Shown: positions 1 to 11,275 of the stretch, piece after piece
Layout of the letters: each line of letters starts with the position of its first letter
How positions within the stretch are numbered: the stretch's first letter is position 1
Source of the DNA: Plantago ovata
Lineage: Eukaryota; Streptophyta; Magnoliopsida; Lamiales; Plantaginaceae
Assembly (NCBI GenBank): GCA_028274465.1
Contig: CM051455.1
Coordinates: 123,043,462 to 123,107,461 of the forward strand
Reading direction: 5' to 3'
DNA: 64,000 bases
Program-made: the position numbers and the translations under genes
The notes under the pieces: generated by a model
What the model was told of the DNA's origin: nothing
Databases searched by the model: none
The model's input: only the letters and a program-made list of their open reading frames with translations

Positions 1-800
1 GATCAATATTTCATTGTTTTAATGCATAAAAAGTGTGTGCAGGTGAACTCATGGTACATATTGATAAGAACATAAGAAATATTGTTGAGAACATAGGGAA
101 TACTGCACAGGTATATATTTTCATACTTTCAGTGCATAAAACAGAGCATACTGGTGAGAAGATGGACAATATTGTTGAGAACATGGGTTATAATGCTGAG
201 AACATAGTGAGTATTGTAGAGACCAATTTTTCATGAAATAAGTTGAAAAAAAAAAAACCAGAGTATTAGACAACAGTGAGCATATTGGTGAAAACATAGA
301 CAGTATTGCTGAAAACATGGACAATATGGCTGAGAACATAGCAAATATCGCAGAACATAATTTTTCACGAGGTCTACATCTAGATGTCAAATCTAACACC
401 TATCACTAACAAAATAACACTACCATCATACTAAAAACATACTAACATAATAATGAATGGCTTTTGTTGTGTCCCAAACAACAATAACAACATATATCGT
501 TGAGAATATAGAAAATTCTAGTGGCAACATAGAAACTACTACATTGATCAATATTTTATGGTTCCAATGAATAAACGGTGCATATAAGTGAGAACATAGA
601 CAATACTGTTGAGAACATGGGTTGTATTGCTGATAACATAGTGAATATCGCAAAGGTGAATTCTTCATGAAATCACTTAAAAAAAAAAACAGAGCATTAG
701 ACAACAGTGAGCATATTGGTGAAAACATGGACAATATTGGTGAGAACATAGGACATATTGCTGAGAACATAGTGAATATCGCAGACATCAATTTTTTATG
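1..800 (+). repeat. Degenerate 21-bp (7-codon) repeat arrays
   Basis: Short arrays of a 21-bp unit resembling attgctgagaacatagtga occur near 75-215, 277-355, 585-650 and 705-785. The four blocks form two larger copies: the start at base 1 (gatcaatattt...) is echoed at 546. Read on the plus strand the unit gives heptads rich in N, I, E and M (for example HIGENMDNIGENIG), so it could be the remains of coiled-coil coding exons. AT-rich DNA separates the blocks and no long frame survives. The strand is chosen only because of this heptad reading. It may equally be a decayed minisatellite. Confidence 0.6.
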
Positions 801-944
801 AATTCTACATAAATTTAGATGTAGATGCCGAGTTTGACATCTATCATCACCAGAACACGTATATCATCACCATGAACATGTGTAGAAGTCGAATCTAAGA
901 TATACCATCAACAAACATCGATTCAAACTCAAATCTACATAGAT

Positions 945-1060
945 CTAGATGAAAACAACTACAAAACGTCGATTTAAACATATACCTAGCATATTCTATA
1001 TCAAATCTAGATGCGAACAACTCCAAAAATGTCGATCTAGCATAGTCTATATCAAATCGG
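945..1060. repeat. Two-copy tandem repeat, about 60 bp
   Basis: A block starting tctagatgaaaacaactac and ending ctatatcaaa is followed at once by a diverged second copy starting tctagatgcgaacaactcc and ending ctatatcaaa. Related tctagatg/aaatcta words also occur near 370 and 810, so the region seems to have grown by local duplication. No function is visible. Confidence 0.55.
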
Positions 1061-1128
1061 TGGATCTCCAAGCTAATAGATGATAAAACCATGAAATTCA
1101 TGAACATGAACAATACCTTTGTTTGCAG

Positions 1129-1272
1129 GATGACGTTGATCGGTGGTGGAACGGCGGCGACCGGTGGTGGTACAACGAAGACAACGATGAAGATGAGGAT
1201 GACGAAGATGATGATGATGACGAAGACGGTGATGTTGCCGGCGTTTTGCCATTGTTAGGTTTCTCTCTCTAA
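1129..1272 (+). CDS. Possible terminal exon, acidic tail
   Basis: A good plant 3' splice site (cctttgtttgcag) ends at 1128. Downstream, one frame runs 47 codons to TAA at 1270-1272. The peptide begins DDVDRWWNGGDRWW and continues as an almost unbroken run of D and E. The G+C content is clearly higher than the surrounding AT-rich DNA. If real, it would be the last exon of a plus-strand gene whose upstream exons could include the 21-bp repeats. No protein family is recognised. A low-complexity GAT/GAC stretch that merely follows an AG is an equally good explanation. Confidence 0.25.
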   Translation, partial: DDVDRWWNGGDRWWYNEDNDEDEDDEDDDDDEDGDVAGVLPLLGFSL

Positions 1273-1960
1273 GATCGATGTTGAAGACGATCTGATTGTG
1301 TGTGTCGTTATTTTCTGTGTTTAATATAGTTTATATAGGATCCATATTCATAACCCGGTTTTTTTACCCTAGTTGCTTGCTTTTTGGGGTGTTTTTAAAA
1401 ACTAGTAGTTGTTTGGGGTAGTTTCATAATTAATATAAATTAGTCTCTATGGTCTCTATCTAGAGGTGGTCTCTCATGAGACTCACTCAAAATATTGAAT
1501 GGAAAAAGAATAGTAAAATTAGATATAAATTATAATTCGGGGGGAGAGGGTAATATATGTTATACGAAGTATTATTAAGGATTTCAATTGAATCGGACTT
1601 GTAAGAATTGTAGGACTCGTAAGAAAAGTCCAAAGTTGTTGGCCTTGTAGGATTTGTAAATCATACTCACATACTCTACCAGTAATAATTTTGGGTTTGA
1701 ACTCGCCTTTGGTATTTTGTTAAATTTAACAAAAGTCAGAATAGTGACTCAAACTAAGGTTTTGTTAGTTTAGTTTTTGATGTTGTTGTTGGGTTTGAAT
1801 TAAGGGGTTTGAGTGGTAGGGTAGTAGGATTTTTATAGGTATAATGATGAGTGTTGTAAGAGAATGTGTAAGAGAATGTTTGTTTGATTTGTTTAATGTT
1901 GTGTTGGCATGTATTGGGATTGGTGAAAGATTGTGTGGGATTGTTTAAATAGTGGGAGAA
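1273..1960. other. AT-rich spacer without recognised gene
   Basis: No open frame or RNA gene is seen. Near 1441-1485 there is a ggtctct / gagactcac word pair of the kind often found at ends of small plant repeats, but no matching second end was located. Confidence 0.4.
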
Positions 1961-2240
1961 TTATTTATTGTTGAGTTGAATTGATTTATTATAAATTATA
2001 AAATCTGAATTATGAAATCTAATAACATAAAAAAAATTATTTTTTTAAAAGAAAAAAAACTAACGTAAAAAAAAAAACGGAACAAAAGGGGAAAAAATTA
2101 TTTGTTGTTGAGTTGAATTGGTTTATTATAAATAAAAAAATCTGAATTATCAAATCTAAGAAGAAATAAAAACGTTTTTTTTTTTTTGACAAGAAAAAAA
2201 ACACGTAAAAAACAAAACGGAAGAAAAGGGGAAAAAATTA
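1961..2240. repeat. Direct duplication, about 140 bp x 2
   Basis: Copies at about 1961-2097 and 2098-2240 share the start ttgttgagttgaattg, the middle aaatctgaattat and the end ggggaaaaaatta. They differ mainly in the length of A and T runs. AT-rich, non-coding. Confidence 0.75.
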
Positions 2241-2526
2241 ATTGTTTTGATATTTGGGGAATATTTTTTGGAAGAAAATAATTATAAGTAAAATTGAAAA
2301 ATGAAAATGATTTACTAAAACAAAGTAGTACAACAATATTAATACACACCATAAGTACTTGAATTTAATACAATAACATTTTAATGTCACTGAACTACGT
2401 CACTGAAAGCACAAATCAAAGTTTTGAATTACATGTGCGGCGTTCATGCACCGGATACTTATTTATAGCACGCATACCATCCGAAAGATGGTATATCCAC
2501 GTCGGATATAAAATACGTGAGACATA

Positions 2527-2838
2527 CTACCAATCGTCAGAGTTTTCGAGCCCACCTGCAGCTTCAGCGCTCAGCGCACGCTGTATTAGGTTCGGATGGC
2601 AAGCGCGCCAGTACGCCTCCCACATTGCCCGATGGTCGGGATTTATGTAGGAAACCCATACATCTTCCCGAAATCGCTTATTCCTGGCGATGCTTACCAT
2701 ACGACTGTACTTAACACCTGTTTGGTAGTGGAAAACATTCCAGAATGACTCGTTCTGCTGCGGAGGGATGTAGTAGTATTTCTGCATTTTACTGGTTAGC
2801 TTCGTAATGGTCATGTAGAGGACAATCTTGAATGACAT
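2527..2838 (-). CDS. Unrecognised small ORF, 103 codons
   Basis: An ATG at 2838 opens 103 codons whose composition looks protein-like (PPQQNESFWNVFHYQTGVKY, later MWEAYWRACHPNLIQRAL) rather than random AT-rich sequence. I do not recognise the family. A plausible splice donor (CAG then GTAATT on the minus strand) lies just upstream at 2855. A more GC-rich stretch at 2856-2990 could be an earlier exon, so this may be a fragment of a spliced gene. It lies downstream of the Harbinger transposase in the same orientation and could be cargo of that element, a decayed host gene, or chance. Confidence 0.35.
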   Translation of the reverse strand: MSFKIVLYMTITKLTSKMQKYYYIPPQQNESFWNVFHYQTGVKYSRMVSIARNKRFREDVWVSYINPDHRAMWEAYWRACHPNLIQRALSAEAAGGLENSDDW

Positions 2839-2840
2839 GA

Positions 2841-3437
2841 ATTTAAGTTAATTACCTGAAATTCAGCGTATATGCTATGCTTCACTGATAGGGGAACCGT
2901 ACTCCACTGACCACCACCACCCACTGGCCCAGGAGCCGGAAAGTGAATTGCTCTCATTATCATAGACAACCTTCTTGTATACATCGGTGGGTTAAAGTTA
3001 AGAGAAAAAATTATTTAATTTAAAAATGTGAACCCACATAAACATCGAAATGAATTAAATCAGAACTCATAAGAATGTACTTAAACCCCTCCGCAATTGA
3101 CAATTTCGGCAGGTCCTTTTTGGTTTGCCTTCCCCGTTCATGGATTCTGAAGTTAGTTTAAGTTATATTAGAAAGAGAAATATAGTAATGTGGTACTGTT
3201 AATTAATGTATGTAAATAAGAATACAGATCCATCACACACGCAACAACATGTTTAATAACACAAATGTTCTTAAGCTTAAGCTAAATTAAATGTTACACC
3301 TCACACCTGATAACGAAATAAGACATCCACTGAGCAGACAAACAAGACTGCATAATGAAAAAAAACCTAACACATACATACACCTATTACAACAGTTTGC
3401 CGCTTAATATTCAAAGTAACATTCTCATTGAAGCGCG
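2841..3437. other. Downstream flank of the Harbinger transposase
   Basis: AT-rich, with no convincing gene beyond the possible exon noted at 2856-2990. The left terminal inverted repeat of the transposon should lie in this area or to its left, but no pair of inverted ends flanked by a 3-bp duplication could be fixed by eye. Confidence 0.4.
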
Positions 3438-5310
3438 TCACCAGTTCCTACGTCGCCACATGAGGTTTGTCAGGTCTTTTCGAAACACATCCATCTCGTT
3501 ACTCATGCCTTGGTTCAACTCTTCCTCAGGTAAATCATCACGAAATGCCATCCCTGCATGCCTCTCCCTGTTAACATTCAATTGCACATCCGTTCGGTCG
3601 AAAATGACATCACGCCATTGGTACGCGAAGCTTCGCCTCAAAATGAAATTGTGGATAACGCAAGAAGCAATTACCAACCTCGCTTGGGTCCTGCGGGAAA
3701 AACCGTAGTACATTTTGCTGTCCAAAATTGCCACTCGTGCCTTTAGTTGCCCAATTACCCGTTCAATGACATTGCGTAGCCGCGCATGTTTTTTGTTGAA
3801 GAACTCGTACTTCCCCTCAGGTATGTGACGCTCCCAAACCAGTAGGTGGTACACTACCTTCCGGTGGGGTGCAAGGAAGCCGGGCCTATTTGCATATCTC
3901 GAGTCAACTAGGAAATACTTCCCTGGCACAGGTGCATTAGCAGGGTTTGGGAAGTTCTCGTCCTTGCTTATAGCATAATCTAGAACTGCTTGGTCGTGTG
4001 TCGAACCTTCCCATCCGGATAGGACATATGTCACTAGTCCGTCGAAGTCACATGCCAGCAAAACGTTCTGGCTTATGTTTCCATTTCGATCTTGATATTT
4101 GTCTTTCAAACACGACCGGACACATGCGTTTACATGTGTACCATCGATTGCACCTACGCAGTCCTGCAACCAAATACCCATCTACTTACCTAACACGAAT
4201 TTAATACAGGATTTTTTTTCATAATTATAGGTTACTTCCTACAAATTGTACAGTCAATATTACCTTGAAGAATCCTGCAAAATCCTTGTCACCTGTTATC
4301 TTTGGATGGGTATTTTCCCAATCTGGATGAGTTATGATTAACGGGGCAACATTACACAATGCGTCCAACACCTTCGTGAAATGGCGGTGGATGGTCTCTG
4401 TCGAGTGTTGAAATCGATTCTCCATATCTCTTGTTTTACAACCCCTAGCAGTGGCTCTCATGAAAATAGCAAGGGACTCCATTGTAGACACAGTTCCAGA
4501 ATAACCTTGTCTCAGACCTCCTTTCGAGACCAAAAGCTGATGCAGCTCAATAAACATTTGTTTCTTCATCCTCATCTGCCAATAGAAAGTAGTGGAATGG
4601 CCATTTAGAAGCTCATGAACCCAGCCTCCGCCAGATGTCTTGGAATTGTGCCTCGACTCCTTATTCCTTGTGAAAGGCAACGGTGATCGTGGGATTGGTT
4701 GGGGCCTATTTCTCAAAAGGTCCCTGACAACAGTGTTAACTCGTGTATTAATGAAATCAACAACGTCCTTTGGGATGTCATCATCAGCTTCAAATAAACG
4801 GATAAGAACGGGATCTTCCCCGTTCTCATCAGGTTGTAAATCTGGGAACTCTTCCCCAATACCTGGATCGGTGGTATACCCCATCTCCATATAATCTCGC
4901 ACAAGTTCGTCCTCGAATTGCAGTTCTTCTTCCCATAGCTCAATAATATCATCCTTGTGTTTTTTCAAAGGGATGTCTGAGGTAGCGTATTTCTCTAAGT
5001 CCAAATCGACTTGGGCTTCATACTGATCCATTGGAACAGCATTTGTTTGACCACCCGCATTGTAATGTTCAGCGCCACCCCATCCTTGACCGTAGGAGTT
5101 GTCCTCATACGGGTTATAATACCCTTGCGAGTTGAGACGGCTCGGGCCCGCCGCAGTTGACGAAGATGGATTTAATCGTCGCGGCTCATTGAACTGTTGT
5201 AGCCGATATTGGCTATGATGAACCATTAACTCTTCGAAATCCTGGGTGACATCGTGACTGTCGTATGATTGTTGACTAGCAGAGAAACTGTAGTTCCAGT
5301 AAGGATCCAT
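3438..5310 (-). CDS. PIF/Harbinger transposase (DDE_Tnp_4), two exons
   Basis: Exon 1 is 5310-4264 (349 codons, ATG at 5308-5310) and exon 2 is 4163-3438 (241 codons plus stop). The 100-nt intron 4263-4164 has GTAATA at its start and TTGCAG at its end, is phase 0, and joins GFFK to DCVGAIDGTH exactly as in the family. Catalytic residues are all present: D in GAIDGTH (about 356), D in YFLVDSRY (about 436) and E in RNVIERVIG (about 483). Residues 1-130 are S/N/Q-rich and acidic; 235-349 form the usual helical N-terminal region (LRQGYSGTVSTMESLAIF). The total of about 590 aa is full length, with no stop or frameshift seen. It would cut and join the transposon ends in the nucleus. The R in VDSRY, where G is common, is the only oddity noticed. 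Confidence 0.9.
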
Positions 5311-5508
5311 GGTTTGTAGAAATTGTCACTGTACTTTTTATGGGTGGAAAAACTGTTAGCACAATTATATGGGTATGTTCTAATAAATAAGTTGATCATA
5401 TATAGTAAACCAAGACATAAATATTGAAACAAATTGCGAAAGGCATGATTTACGAAAACAGGCAACCAGATAAACACTAAAGGATGCATGAAGTTACAAT
5501 TTTGAGAT

Positions 5509-7537
5509 TCATTTGCGTTGTAGCGGCGTTCTCATTTTATACCAATGTAGCTTAATCGCATCATTGTACCCCAACCACACCTTAGCGATTGCAAAGTTCT
5601 CTTTGTTACATAATATCGAATTCTCCGCAAAATAGCGGGGCAAATCATCCTGCATCATTGGATAGAATCTCTTAATTTCTTCCCGGACCATGGCCGTTAC
5701 ATTCTTCCTCTCTTCGTAATCTTGTTGCGCACCTATGCTTAACTTTTCAATGCCCTTGAAGTTAACAGATGAAGCGCTGTTTCCGCTATCCGATGTACCA
5801 CTGTTTGACCCCTTGTACCGCTTCTTCATTTTCGCCTTGTATGCTTTCTTAGCCCCTTCGGCATCTAAGGAAGCAAGATAAACATCTTCCTCATCAACAT
5901 GTTCATCTTCCCACTCCCTACAGTTGTTCGCTATGAATGGCTGGAAGTGGCCTTCGTTGTCACAGTTTCCAAACATCTTTGCGAACTCATGAGGACATGG
6001 AAAATCAATCCTGTCCCTTGCATCATTTTCATCTGCACCTTGCTCATCTTGCTTTACAATTTCGGGGTTCATTAAAAATTAGGATCAGCTAGGTACACAT
6101 TAATTATTTTACTTTTTTACGTTGCATTGCTTACATGGTTGAATTTTCTTTATGGTGATTTGTAATTACGTTTATGTTCGTAAAACTAACCTCGTCAGGC
6201 AAAGTGCGTGGCTGATGAAGGTGGCCAGTAGTGGGGTCTTGATACCACCCTTCATCCCCGAATGTCTTTGTAACAAATTTTCGGTATGACGTTTTCAAAC
6301 GACTCAATTTATTTTGCATTCGCCAAATCTCCACCTCTACGTTCGTTTCCTTGGTGAAGTGTTGGTGAATTTTTTCCCAACTTTCTTTCTTAATCTGACC
6401 TGAATGAATCAAGCCTCGTTCTCACGCAAGATACAGCGACATGATAAATGCATCTGTGTTTTCTGCATTCCACGCATCTTTGTTTAGACGCTTCCCACCA
6501 CCACGTTTAGATGTTTCGTCCACTTTTTGGGATGACCCCTCGCCCTTAGACTTTTTCTTCCCGAATCGTCGAAACATCTACAAAGTTTACGTCGAAATAT
6601 AATTTACATACCGTAACTAAGGCATTTGGAATAAATTATATTCTAATCTTTGTATGATCTCGTACTATTTATTTCCTTCGAGGTTAACCGTATGTTTTTG
6701 GTTTTATTATTTTTTTACAAATATGAGCTTCCAAATTTTGGTACTTCGTATGAAATTGGATGACAATGAATATGAGTATATTTATTTCCCAAATTAGTGG
6801 TATACATCATCACTTTTCAATAAATGGTTATATTATGAAATTCCAAGTTAAATAAATGGTTATATTCTGTAAATCCAACTTAATGTTAATTACGTAAGTA
6901 CTTGGGCATAACCATTTTCATTCCTACTAAATAACAAATAGGCTTACGATATACAAAGTGTAAGAACGAACTACAAATCGTAAAACGACATAACAATGTT
7001 CAAACAATAAAAATGCGTAATATCACAACAATACATAACACAATAATATCCAAATGTAATAACAAAAAAGCAAGCTTCATCTACAAATCCGGAGGCCATA
7101 ATGCAAATTATACAAAAAAACTTAAAATAAATCACAACTTCCAATTTACCCTACTCTTATGGACTGCTCCAATTAGATATTCATGAGTAAGCGCGCGTTT
7201 AAGTAATATGACCCGTGTTTAATGCAAATGAACATGCAAACATGTATTAAATGTTTGGAAAGCATAATAGTAACAACGACACTAGGTAGGATACCAAAAT
7301 TAGAGTATAAATGGTGTGCATATGTAAAAAAATGCAAGTAATCCATATAAACATAAGAATTACAAATCATAAAAAAGGAAGCAAAACCTGCGATTTAACG
7401 GAAGGGAGTGAAAGGGTGAAAGATGAAGACCCGGTTGAAGACGCTTTCGGAGAGGTATTTGAAGTAGAGATGTTTTTTTTGCGTTTATGTGTTGAGGCTT
7501 GTTTAAGTGTTGAGGGTTTTTGAGAGGTATGTTGCAT
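5509..7537 (-). pseudogene. Harbinger ORF1, Myb/SANT-like DNA-binding protein, one stop
   Basis: Exon 1 is 7537-7388 (ATG at 7537, 50 codons, S/T/K-rich, donor CAG/GTTTTG). An intron of about 810 nt ends TTTGTAG at 6578. Exon 2 is 6577-6191 (starts MFRRFGKKKSKGEG, then LNKDAWNAENTDAFIMSLYL, and after the stop QIKKESWEKIHQHF and NKLSRLKTSYRKF, the three-helix Myb/SANT pattern; donor GACGAG/GTTAGT). A third exon covers most of 6072-5509 and encodes an acidic then basic region (AYKAKMKKRYKG) ending LHWYKMRTPLQRK; its exact acceptor is unclear. One TGA at 6424-6422 sits where the family normally has a charged residue and is a one-base change from CGA (Arg). Without it the gene would look intact. 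It works with the adjacent transposase. Confidence 0.75.
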
Positions 7538-7595
7538 ATCTTGAAAGAGGTGAAGAATGGAGTAGAAGGTGTGTGAAATGAGAAGAGAGGAGGGG

Positions 7596-7603
7596 TATAA
7601 ATA
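7596..7603 (-). promoter_or_regulatory. TATA box of Harbinger ORF1
   Basis: The minus strand reads TATTTATA within CCCTATTTATACCCC, 59 bp before the ORF1 ATG at 7537, with a C/T-rich leader between. The spacing suits a short-leader plant promoter. The motif also reads TATAAATA on the plus strand, so orientation rests on the downstream gene. Confidence 0.6.
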
Positions 7604-8297
7604 GGGAATATATGTGTGTATTATTTTAAGTAGTCAAACATGTATGAATGAATATAGGACAAAGTTGGTGGGGTGAAGATAAAGGTAAAGTTGATGACAA
7701 ATTTTAAAGTTTTCTCCAATAGTACAATGGCATGTGAACAAATCTGATTTTCACCCAAAGGAAAATCAGATTTGCTAGGCTGTAAATGACTTACAATTTG
7801 ATTTTATTGTTCAAAATAAATGCAAGAAATATGGTTGCACATTTATGAAATGAAATGTGTGCTTCAATGAATACTAATACCAATTAATTGACAATGAATA
7901 AGGTATTGGCTCAGAGCATTAGAGTAAGTTTGCAAAATTGGGTTTCAATGGTTGCATATACACAAGTATAGCCATGCCAATTGATGAGAATTTTGTTAAA
8001 AGAAATGTTTCATCATAGCCTATTGGACATGAAATGCATGCATGATATTTCTTTTTTTAAACGCGCGCTTCTAACTCATTATACAAAGAGGGCAGCCAAA
8101 GAGAACATCACCTTAACCGTCTTGAAATTACATTCGGGCTGCCATATAGCTATTAGCATGCAACTTCAGCTTCAAGCCACTAGTCCCGTCCGGACATGCT
8201 CACGTCACTTTCGTTCAACATTGCCACTTGTTATTCTTTCAGTATACAAAAGACACAACCCGAGTACCATGCCCACAAATGAATTGATCTGCAATTT
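7604..8297. other. Non-coding flank of the Harbinger element
   Basis: AT-rich with no supported gene. It contains the hairpin at 7739-7774 and probably the right end of the transposon, which was not identified. A 112-codon frame at 7981-8319 has no recognisable features and runs into a tandem repeat, so it is not called. Confidence 0.4.
7739..7774. repeat. Perfect inverted repeat, 14-bp arms
   Basis: caaatctgattttc at 7739-7752 is followed by an 8-nt spacer and gaaaatcagatttg at 7761-7774. The arms match perfectly. It could be a small palindromic insertion or part of the transposon subterminal region. Confidence 0.8.
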
Positions 8298-8413
8298 AAC
8301 AAGGCTATTACAGACTTAAACAAGGCTATTGCAGACTTAAACAAGGCTATTACAGACTTAAACAAGGCTATTGCAGACTTAAACTAACCCTATTACAGAC
8401 TTAAACAAGGCTA
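8298..8413. repeat. Tandem repeat, 21-bp unit, about 5.5 copies
   Basis: The unit aacaaggctattacagactt(a) is repeated head to tail. Copies alternate between attacag and attgcag, implying growth by duplicating a two-unit (42-bp) block. The fifth copy is changed (aactaaccctatt). No spacers of equal length and differing sequence are present, so it is a minisatellite. Confidence 0.9.
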
Positions 8414-9109
8414 CACTTATCGAATATCATCGAATATCAGAGCAAAGTGGATCCAAACACGCATAAAAAAAATGGCAAATTGGACACAGAAACAATCTAC
8501 ATGAAAAACTAGCATGGAATCAGAGGATGCCTCAACCAAAATACAAAAACATAAAATATATGGAAATAAAAATAAAACCCCACAACTAGAAAATAAAAAA
8601 TTGCATCCAAACCTGGCTGGCTTCAAACAGAAATAAAAAGAAAAAATTTGAAAAAAATTCCTAATCCCTAATTTTGTTTCCTAGATTTAAGGCTACAAAA
8701 TTACACAAACAAGAAATTTACACGCACAAATCAATTTACACGGACAAATCCATACAAGAAAATTAAATAACATACAGTAAAAAATACCAACAGTGTAGAG
8801 AACTCATCTTATTCTTACGTGAGGCCACTCAATTCGGCCAGTGAAGGAGGCCGGAAACCTCCAATGGATCAGAAAACAGTCGGACAGAACAAAGCCGCCG
8901 GGAAACTCCATTTTCGTCACCGTACGAGCTGTTTCCACCACGGGTCGGACATGGCCTCTCCAAGGTAGACGAAACGCGCCGCCGGAAAGCTCCACGCGCC
9001 GATCATCGATTTGAGAAGTCAACCGTTTTGAGATTTGGTATATAATACCCTCAAATTTCTTTCCGCCGTTTTTCTTCATCGATCTATCTCCTTTCTTCTT
9101 CTTCTTACG
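8414..9109. other. Upstream region of the F-box gene
   Basis: No gene is confidently called. 8414-8800 is AT-rich. 8815-9060 is markedly more GC-rich, followed by a C/T-rich stretch (9080-9107) that suits a 5' leader for the F-box gene. A minus-strand frame over 8804-9247 overlaps the F-box coding start and is treated as a shadow. Confidence 0.4.
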
Positions 9110-9626
9110 ATGGGAAGGAAATATACGTGCAACGGTGCAAGTCTTGGATTGAACTTCCGGAAGAGATCCTGATAATAATCTGCAATAAATTGCAGGTTCG
9201 TGATCTAATTCGTTTTCGTGCAGTTTGTAAAGCCTGGCGAATCCCAAAAGATTGCATCACCTCATCACGTTACTCATCACCTTTACCATGGCTGGTAACA
9301 TATCAAAACTGCCCCTCTACAAAACCAGGCCCCTATCCTTTCGAGTTTAAGCTTCTGGAACCGTTCTCGCGACAGAGGCACCGTGTCGTTAAGCCTGGAA
9401 AAGAAAACCCTGACAGATTCATAGTTGAGCATGTGGGGAACAATGGGTGGGTGCTAGTTCTTGGTATAAAAATCAATCGCAGGTAAAAAACTGTTAGTAT
9501 AAAAATCAGCTTTTTCTTCCACAACACTCTCACTGATGCTTTCATATCTCTGCCTTGCATAGAAAAGATGGGATTGAACCGGTTCAACACCTTTAAAGCT
9601 ACGTTCACGGCGGACCCTACATCTCC
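9110..9626 (+). pseudogene. F-box/DUF295 gene, 5' half (split by RE1)
   Basis: The frame from 9127 encodes a clear F-box (WIELPEEILIIICNKL, then RFRAVCKAWR) followed by the start of the DUF295 repeat domain (GWVLVLGIKI, FFFHNTLTDAFISLP, FKATFTADPT). Plant F-box/DUF295 proteins are thought to be substrate adaptors of SCF ubiquitin ligases. Three breaks are visible. The only nearby ATG (9110) is one base out of frame with the F-box. A 33-bp in-frame duplication-like insert (gtataaaaatca repeated at 9464 and 9497) brings in TAA at 9484-9486. RE1 is inserted after 9626. The frame continues exactly across the insertion into 33379, so both halves are one gene. Confidence 0.85.
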
Positions 9627-11273
9627 TGTTAGGAAACTTGTAATTTTGATGAGCAATTAACCATGCTAAATTAAGGAAAGTCCAGTAACTAGTACTCTTA
9701 AGGTCCATAGGAATTTAGAATTTTAAGGACACTGTAAAAGAGGAACGTTTGCTGAAGACTTAGATTAGGTGTTAGTTAAGATGGTTTTTACCGCTTACGA
9801 TGTATTTTATTTTCTGAAAAGAAAATAACTTATTGAAGCTTTAGCTTATGATGTATCTTATTTTCTGAAAAGAAAATAACCTATTGAAGCATTTGATGAC
9901 GATGTACTTTGTTTTTACAAATAAACTATTGAAGCATTTAGAAACCACTCAGAATCTTGAAGATTATTGAAGATCTGAAGACTTGAAGAATTCGAAGATC
10001 TGAAGACTAGAAGATTGCTGAACACTGGTATCTACAAAGGCACATGTTGCTCAGAAAGTGGAAACTTCAGCAACAGCATTGCATAAGTGAAAATCTGAAA
10101 GACAGAGTAGGTTGTGCCTGCTGAAACTGAGACTAACCACTTGCTGATGGAACATATGTGACCTCTTGCTGAAAGTACTTGAATTTGCGCTCCAATGTTA
10201 CTGTTTGAATTCTATTCAAATAAGCATTAAATGCAAAGCTTACACGCATAGGACATGAAGACTAGAAGACAAACAAGGACGCTGCTGAAAGTACAAAGCA
10301 AGATAGTGACATCTTAAGGATCAAAAGCCTTGGAATTTAAAATTCAAGCGGCTCCTTACTTGCACTATAAATAGAGGTCATCCGGCGAAGAGTTGAAGGG
10401 TGTCAACAACGTGATCATACTCTCACTTGTGCTTAAACTCACATACCTTCAAACTCTCTATACTGCCATTGATCCGTTCCAAGACTTAAAGCTTGAAAAA
10501 GCTACTTGTGAAGAAGTAGAACAAACTCGACTAAGAAATTAGTTAAGTGTTCTTTCTTTCGAACAAGAACAAGTCTTGACACCAGAAACAATCAAACTTG
10601 TTTACTGCAAAGTATTCAAAGTTGTGTTTCTTAGATTTCTTGTTGTAACTGAATAAGTTATAATTAAGTTATCTCACCCCAAAACTCTCTAACTGAAAAT
10701 ACACCCTTTCAGGCGTGATATTCAGGGGGAACTTAATCGAGCATAGTGTTGCTGATTAAAAGTACCAAGTTTGGTGAAGAACAAGGTTACGTTCTCTAGA
10801 TTAGGTTGGAGACAAAGCAAGTGTGCTTTGGTTTCTGTTGAATCGCTCTAGATAGGAGATTGTAAGGAACCTCAATCATATCTTAGTTGATTCAGTCCTA
10901 GAAAGGAAAAAGTGGATTAGTTGAGAGATTACGCCACTCTCAGATACCACTATAAAAGTGTTTGTGTGATTTACTTACTGTACTTAGTTTTCAGCAAATC
11001 ATATTTGTCTGTACACAGTCACTCACATCACTTGCTGAAACCTTTACTTACTGAAAGAGCACTTATTGTATCAAAGACTTCCGCTCTCTGATTTTAAGTA
11101 TCAGCAAACCAAGCTACTGAAAAGTAACTTACGCGTGCTGAGAAAGTTAAGTATCAGCAAACTCATTACTGAAAAGTAATAAGCACTTCCTGAGAAAGTT
11201 TTAAACGACGCAAGTTTGAAAAGACTATTCACCCCCCCCTCTAGTCTTTTCTTGTTGTTTAAAGGGACCAACA
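9627..11273 (+). repeat. RE1 5' LTR
   Basis: Begins TGTTAGG and ends CCAACA. It contains the TATA box at 10366 and many copies of the word TTGCTGAA or its reverse. The C-run plus ctctagtcttttcttg near the end is typical of a Copia R/U5 boundary region. Confidence 0.95.
10366..10373 (+). promoter_or_regulatory. RE1 LTR TATA box
   Basis: gcacTATAAATAgagg is a near-perfect plant TATA box and should set the transcription start about 30 bp downstream, near the ctcacttgtgc region. The 3' LTR has TAGAAATA at the same place (32467-32474). Confidence 0.8.
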
Positions 11274-11275
11274 AG

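Larger units (their letters stand above)
3438..7604 (-). mobile_element. PIF/Harbinger-type DNA transposon (ends not located)
   Basis: Two minus-strand genes lie in the order expected of plant PIF/Harbinger elements: a Myb/SANT-like ORF1 (promoter near 7600, coding 7537 to about 5509), then the DDE transposase (5310-3438). Family knowledge: both proteins are needed for movement, ORF1 supplying DNA binding and nuclear import and the transposase the catalysis, usually with a 3-bp TWA target duplication. The listed limits are the promoter TATA box and the transposase stop. The true ends extend further on both sides. Confidence 0.8.

Noticed and set aside
7981-8319. 112-codon plus-strand frame
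   Set aside because: No recognisable domain, AT-rich, and its end runs into the 21-bp tandem repeat.
8298-8413. CRISPR-like array
   Set aside because: Units abut directly with no unique spacers, in a plant genome; a simple tandem repeat.
8804-9247. 147-codon minus-strand protein upstream of the F-box gene
   Set aside because: Overlaps the F-box coding start in antisense and shows no family features.
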